Shown here piece after piece: positions 59,369 to 64,000 of a stretch of DNA of 64,000 nucleotides. The translations under genes and the position numbers were made by a program. Numbering within the stretch: position 1 is the first letter of the stretch; the number at the start of each line of letters is the position of its first letter. Source of the DNA: Symsagittifera roscoffensis (lineage: Eukaryota; Xenacoelomorpha; Acoela; Convolutidae); the NCBI RefSeq assembly GCF_963678635.1, contig NC_087066.1, positions 43,173,682 through 43,237,681 on the forward strand. The letters are read 5' to 3'. The notes below the pieces were generated by a model, which saw only the letters and a program-made list of their open reading frames with translations, ran no database searches and was not told where the DNA came from.

Positions 59369-59866
59369 TATCCTTGTCCTTCATTTGCTTTTACTAAGAG
59401 AGTGAGTTGTTCAAGTGTAACACTTCGATTTCTTTTTTTTCTCTAACCAATCATGCATCATGCACTCATAGTCGAAAGAACTTGCAACTTGCTGCTTTCG
59501 TTTTTGCTTTTTAAGCATTGATGCACTCTTGCTAAAAAACATTTTTGCTTTTTTTGATAATTGATCGAAATTTTTTTATATTCCTTTCGTTTTCTTTGCA
59601 ATTGTTTAAATTATGATTTAATATTTGGACATTTACTTCAGGATTTTTTCAGAAAACAGAAACAAAAAGAAAATATTATTTTGAAAATGCCAATTAGAAT
59701 AATTTTGAGGGGTTATTTTAAATCAAGAAGTTCAAACTTATGGTTTCAAGCCTATTTTACGAAAAACGAACAATCCTTGTTTCATCATAAAATACTTTCC
59801 ATACAGGAAGATGAAAAAATTATCAGGGCAAAAGTTTCAGTGTGGCCGAAAATCCAGGTGGAATCC

Positions 59867-60217
59867 CTCATGCGCGAAGGACCGAATGCGCGAAAATAAA
59901 AATCAGACAATCAGATTTCAGTAATCTATATTTTGGAAAGAAAGTAAACATTTCCGAGGACTGAATATTGATATTGGCCGAATATAAAAATGGCAGAAAC
60001 ATGCAAAATTTTCAAATTGTCACTGATCGCTGCCGAATTTGAACAATTTTTATATTTCAAGGGTTTCGTTATGAAAGAAGCAATTTAATTGATTTTAATT
60101 GATTTAATTGATTTCAACTGAGTGGCAATTGTTTTTTTTTAATTGAGTTTCGGCTAATTTTGTCTTCGGTCCTTAGCCTACAAGTTTTTTTTGCCCATTC
60201 GGTCTTTCGCGCATGAG
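59867..60217. mobile_element. 350-bp element with 25-bp inverted termini
   Basis: The left end contains CTCATGCGCGAAGGACCGAA and the right end contains TTCGGTCTTTCGCGCATGAG. They pair over about 25 bp with two mismatches. Further in, a second weaker pair is seen (ATCAGACAA / TTGTCTTCGG). The interior is AT-rich and non-coding. The overlapping 112-codon frame ending at 59899 runs into the left terminus and is not considered a gene. Confidence 0.75.
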
Positions 60218-60977
60218 AATAGCCCCCGAAAATCCAAACCAAAATCAAGAAACAATCATTGACTTTTTTTTACTTTCTTTTATGCTGTTTTGTAATTTTT
60301 CAAAGTTCTTCACATTTTACTTTCCTAATTTTGATCATTTTACCGGATAACTTATTGTATCACCCGGGTTGAGCTCACAGAAAAAATCAGCACTGCCCCA
60401 GAAATGCACATGAATTATATATACAGATCATCAAACAGGAATAATATTTAGCCATCAGAATTTTTAAATTCAAACGTGATATAAATTCGCAGTTCTGGAT
60501 CCCTGATTAGCGGCAGTTTATCATCAAAGCGCCAGCATTCTATCAAAAAACAAAAATTCGCCTTTACCTACAAATTTAACATGTCAAAGAATAATACGCT
60601 TTTTGCGTTCGCGGATACATACTTTGTGCATAACAAAATCCAGTATGCCATTATCCAGAGGTAATGAACGGGCTGGGTAGCATTAGGTTGGGGGCTCGAA
60701 CTTGGCGAGGTTAATGTTTGCTCTTTAATCGTAAACAGTAACTTTCTTTGAAAACAGCACTGAAACAGTATCAAAAACAATACTGTTACAGAACTACACA
60801 TTTCCTCAGTGATTTATCTCTGGCCAGAGTTACGTTGCTAACTGCCAGTCTGATTGATAAAAGTGGACACTTTTCTGTTATAATACCCGAGAAGTACTGT
60901 ATTTGTGATTAATTATACCAATGTTGACCAGCAATATGTTGTAAGCATTTGATGTTTTGATTTTTTTTGAATGGACT

Positions 60978-61043
60978 GGCATGGCAGTTGAATGATTGTT
61001 GACGATTTGGCGATCATTATGAGGTTCGAATCCTCACCCTGCA
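60978..61043 (+). repeat. tRNA-like segment with perfect B-box (SINE head or tRNA relic)
   Basis: GGTTCGAATCC at 61023-61033 is a perfect pol III B-box, inside a T-arm TGAGG/TTCGAAT/CCTCA with full 5-bp pairing. The A-box-like TGGCATGGCAGTTG lies at 60978-60991. An acceptor stem is possible but has mismatches, and the anticodon arm does not fold cleanly, so it is not a functional tRNA. The following 80 bp and T-runs near 61109 could be a SINE body and terminator. Confidence 0.5.
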
Positions 61044-62926
61044 TTTAATTCCGTTGAAGTTTTTTTGATGAGGATTCACTTCGGAGCCTAAGTGAAACTC
61101 AGTGAAAGTTTTTTTTCTCTTTTTATCGCCTTTGTTTTCTTTTTTTTTCATTTTGAATTGAAACTAAGCATTTTTAAGGAACGTTCGCTAGCCGATGATT
61201 GAAGAAGAAATGGGGTAATGAGACAACCCAAGGGAAACGAATCGAAAATAATTGATCGCCCACCTATTCACCCTAGTTTTCTTTATAGTGCTTTCAGATA
61301 GTGGTGATTGAATTAGTGTAGATATAGGTCACATCAGTCCAGAGTTAATCTATGAAAACGCAGTGACGTCAATCGACAATTTTAAAGTTAAATGATGTTA
61401 AAAGCATGCTTGGATGTCTCCTATTCATTTATTTGGTAGGGTTTTCCTTCATGAAATGAACCCTTCAATGATGTCTTTATGTTCGCGATCAAAATAGTGT
61501 AAGGTAGTTAGCTGAAATCTTGTTAGGATCGAATGAGCAACTTTCTCTCAATGCTAGACTGATGCTGAAAACCTGAAAGTTGCGACTACCCTTTACTAAA
61601 GGGACTGATTAGTTCTTTGTAGTTAAGCATTTTGGAGTAGCATGGTTTTACCTTCAAGTGTCTGGTCATAATACTAAATACTAAATGCTCCAACATGTGC
61701 TCTCAATAATGTCAACTAGTAAAAAGACACATGGCAGCTGCTATTCCTAAAAATAAGATCTCTGTGGCGCAACTGCAGCCTTATGTATATACCTTGAAGA
61801 CTTTACCGTCTCTAATTGCAATATAAAAAATTTGGCTTTGCAAAAATGACAATACTTCTAATCTTTGTCTTGATAACTGCTGTCCTCCATTGTTACGAAA
61901 AAAAGCTAGAGGCGGGGGAGCTGCGATATAGGTTTCCAATAATTTGAGTCTTTTAACTTTAAATGTCATAGTTACCATGAAGCAAAAGGTAACAAAAAAA
62001 ATTGAACAAAAATCACATCATGAACATAATCTGTTTCTACAACGCAACGAGTAAATATAATGAAACTTTTTTTTCAGAAAATATAAGGAATAGTTAACTT
62101 TATAAGATATAATTGAAGGTTGAATGATGGAAAACTGAGTTTCGGCACTCGTGTCAAAAATGTTTCAATAAAGTTATCAAAACTATTGTGGTCGTTATAT
62201 AGAATCAAATGTGTGTTTCATCGTAAGCTTCTGTTGGAAAACTAAAACTATTTCATGTAAGCACTCATTGAGTTTGGTGTTTCAATATACGAACGCTCAA
62301 ACGAAACTAATCTGAATAAAGTGTCAAAATATCAATAGCGCAACCTAGGCATTACTATTTTCAAGAGACCCAATGATTGTGTTGTTACCAGAAAATTAAA
62401 AAAGATACATTCAGTGCATTTAAAATGTATTTCTATGGACTGTTCAAAGAAGCAGTGAACAGCTTCCAAAAACTAGTTATTTAAATTGAGCGATCCTCAA
62501 GCTCTGCTAAATCTTTTCATTATAAGTGTGCAGGTGTCTACATGATCTTCCAAACTAAGTTGCTTAGAGCATACAATTATTTTCAAGCTTATTTGAAAAT
62601 ATACCAATGGTCATATCGGTTCAATCACTATGTTCACAGAACAAAAATTCCGTCAACTATGAGTTAGGACCGAAGTGTATAACTCATAGAGTAATTTCGG
62701 ATAGGGTACACCGTCTGATCGTCACGCTATCTTATTTTCGGCCGGATAGATTCGTGCAACTTCTTAGTCTAATACCGATCCTAATCTTACTCTTATACTA
62801 TCTAGTCTCAGGTTGTTTAACTAGTCTCTGCTAGGCTCAATAGATCTAGGGTATACTGGTTTATTGCGGTTGCTGAAGTACTCGGGAGAGTTCAACTAAT
62901 TTCTAAGTTAAATTCAAATCTCTCTG

Positions 62927-62954
62927 GTGCTGAAATTACAAGTAATTTCAGCAC
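62927..62954. repeat. Perfect 13-bp hairpin
   Basis: GTGCTGAAATTAC and GTAATTTCAGCAC are exact reverse complements separated by AA. The flanks do not extend the pairing. It could be a terminator-like or cruciform site. No associated gene. Confidence 0.85.
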
Positions 62955-63121
62955 TTACAAATAAGTGGATTGTTAGTTAGATGGATCATGATTGGTTAAT
63001 ATTAAATACTTTACATTGGTAAAATATCTAATTTATCCAATCATAAAATGTAGTTTAGATCAGGTTCCACCCATCCGGGTTTTACAGAGTTTTTTAGAAT
63101 AGTTTTTCTGCAATTCGAAAG

Positions 63122-63598
63122 ATGGATGATGGACGTTGGTATTTGGCGAACATCTTATTTCTTCTGGGTTTTCTTATTAGAGAAGTCCCAGATTCAATCA
63201 TTGTGTCTTCTCAAGACAACGACTGGGTTTTCGCAACAAACTCAAATCTGATTTCAGAATGGTTGGCTATGTCAGGTTTTTCTGTTTCATTGGTGAGAAC
63301 TTCTTTGTGTTTGACCTTGTCTGGGAATGGCGTGGAGATTGTGCGTGGTGGGGATGCCTGGTTACTCGGATCTGTACGTATACTTGAACATCGAGGTGGT
63401 CATTGGTCTAGTTCAATGAAGTCCTTTTCTGCGAAGTCAAGTCGTACTCTAAATCCTTTGAGTTGTGATTGTGGGCGGCATATTGATTGTAGTTGGCCAT
63501 TCTTTCTCGAGTGTAGTAGGGTCGTTTTGTCTTTGGATGTTCGTCCTTGGTGTTGTATTCTGATCTATGTATTGCATAATGTAATTTACATTTTATAA
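63122..63598 (+). CDS. 158-codon reading frame, possibly a LINE tail
   Basis: Longest open frame of the window that is not repeat-derived. ATG at 63122, TAA at 63596, with an in-frame TAG a few codons upstream. Codon use is G/T-rich and unlike the rootletin exons. Near the C-terminus it reads NPLSCDCGRHIDCSWPFFLE followed by CSRV. A C-x-C-G ... FLEC arrangement resembles the cysteine tail after the reverse transcriptase domain in some non-LTR retrotransposons. No RT core motif is present, so it would be a truncated fragment. It could also be chance. Confidence 0.3.
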   Translation: MDDGRWYLANILFLLGFLIREVPDSIIVSSQDNDWVFATNSNLISEWLAMSGFSVSLVRTSLCLTLSGNGVEIVRGGDAWLLGSVRILEHRGGHWSSSMKSFSAKSSRTLNPLSCDCGRHIDCSWPFFLECSRVVLSLDVRPWCCILIYVLHNVIYIL

Positions 63599-63751
63599 AA
63601 CTTTTATTAGTTTAATATTTTTTAATTATGATTTTAGTTAGTTGTTTTCACAAAAGCTTTTTGTTTTAGTTCAGTTATTTTGAAGAGTTACTCACCCTTG
63701 AGTAGCTCTTATTAAAAATAGGAGTGTGGTCACAAATCGTGGATGTAGCAC

Positions 63752-63808
63752 GGTGGGTTAGGCCGGCTATAGAGCATGCTCAGGACGTCCTTCCTGGTGG
63801 GTTAGGCC
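63752..63808 (+). repeat. Direct repeat GGTGGGTTAGGCC
   Basis: Two exact 13-bp copies at 63752-63764 and 63796-63808 (44-bp spacing) in the G/T-rich tract that follows the 158-codon frame. They may belong to the same element. Confidence 0.7.
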
Positions 63809-64000
63809 AGGAGTGGGAGTATGATTGCATGCGGTTTTTGTGAGAGGTCCTGTTATGTGACAACGTTTTATGTTGGGTTTGTTGTGGTTTTTCTTATGTT
63901 TTGTTGGTTGTGTCCTTTTTTCAAAAATCAAATTGTTTGTGGTATGGGTTTGTCTTTCGACTTTTTTGTGTTTTATTATTTCTTTCTTAGACTTTATAAT

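Larger units (their letters stand above)
55112..64000 (+). other. Long intron or end of visible gene
   Basis: After exon 12 the window holds the 23-bp repeat array (55212-57686), then mostly AT-rich DNA with scattered elements listed separately. No GC-richer coiled-coil exon was seen. The rest of rootletin lies beyond 64000, or the gene is broken here. From about 63100 the + strand becomes G/T-rich and unlike the flanking introns. Confidence 0.55.

Overview
The window looks like nuclear DNA from an invertebrate metazoan. It is AT-rich, has GT-AG introns, and its short GC-richer exons sit among long T-tract-rich introns full of repeats. It contains no bacterial-type operons, and the phylum cannot be named from the sequence. 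The only gene recognised with confidence encodes the N-terminal part of rootletin (CROCC family), the coiled-coil protein of the ciliary rootlet, on the + strand from 33385 past 55111. Layout: (1) 1-27269 is one large satellite array of roughly 65-70 monomers of about 400 bp. It has a dimeric higher-order repeat of about 800 bp at the left edge, a second (about 816 bp) at 14.7-17.5 kb, one non-satellite interruption at 5633-5999, and decaying monomers at the right edge. (2) 27270-33384 is intergenic DNA with inverted-repeat elements, including a foldback with arms of about 560-580 bp at 30095-31367, and one weak candidate exon on the - strand (28182-28319). (3) 33385-55111 holds twelve phase-compatible rootletin exons (about 583 codons, joined by reading), with the rest of the gene beyond the window or unseen. 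(4) Exons 2-5 exist twice, in a tandem duplication (35588-40115 and 40116-45353). The first copy has an in-frame TAA in exon 3; the second is intact. (5) The introns carry a short element family with hairpins at both ends, a second family with CCCGGGTTGACC-like termini, a 42-bp minisatellite built from two 21-bp halves with a CAG|GT at every junction, and a 2.5-kb array of 23-bp repeats. (6) 57690-64000 has no visible rootletin exon. It holds inverted-repeat elements, a tRNA-like segment with a perfect B-box, and a 158-codon reading frame that may be a LINE tail. The most interesting points are the duplicated rootletin cassette, which cannot be joined in frame to its own copy and carries a stop; the frame-verified GC-AG intron; and the repeat families with structured ends. 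All homology statements rest on recognition by eye. No alignment or search was run.
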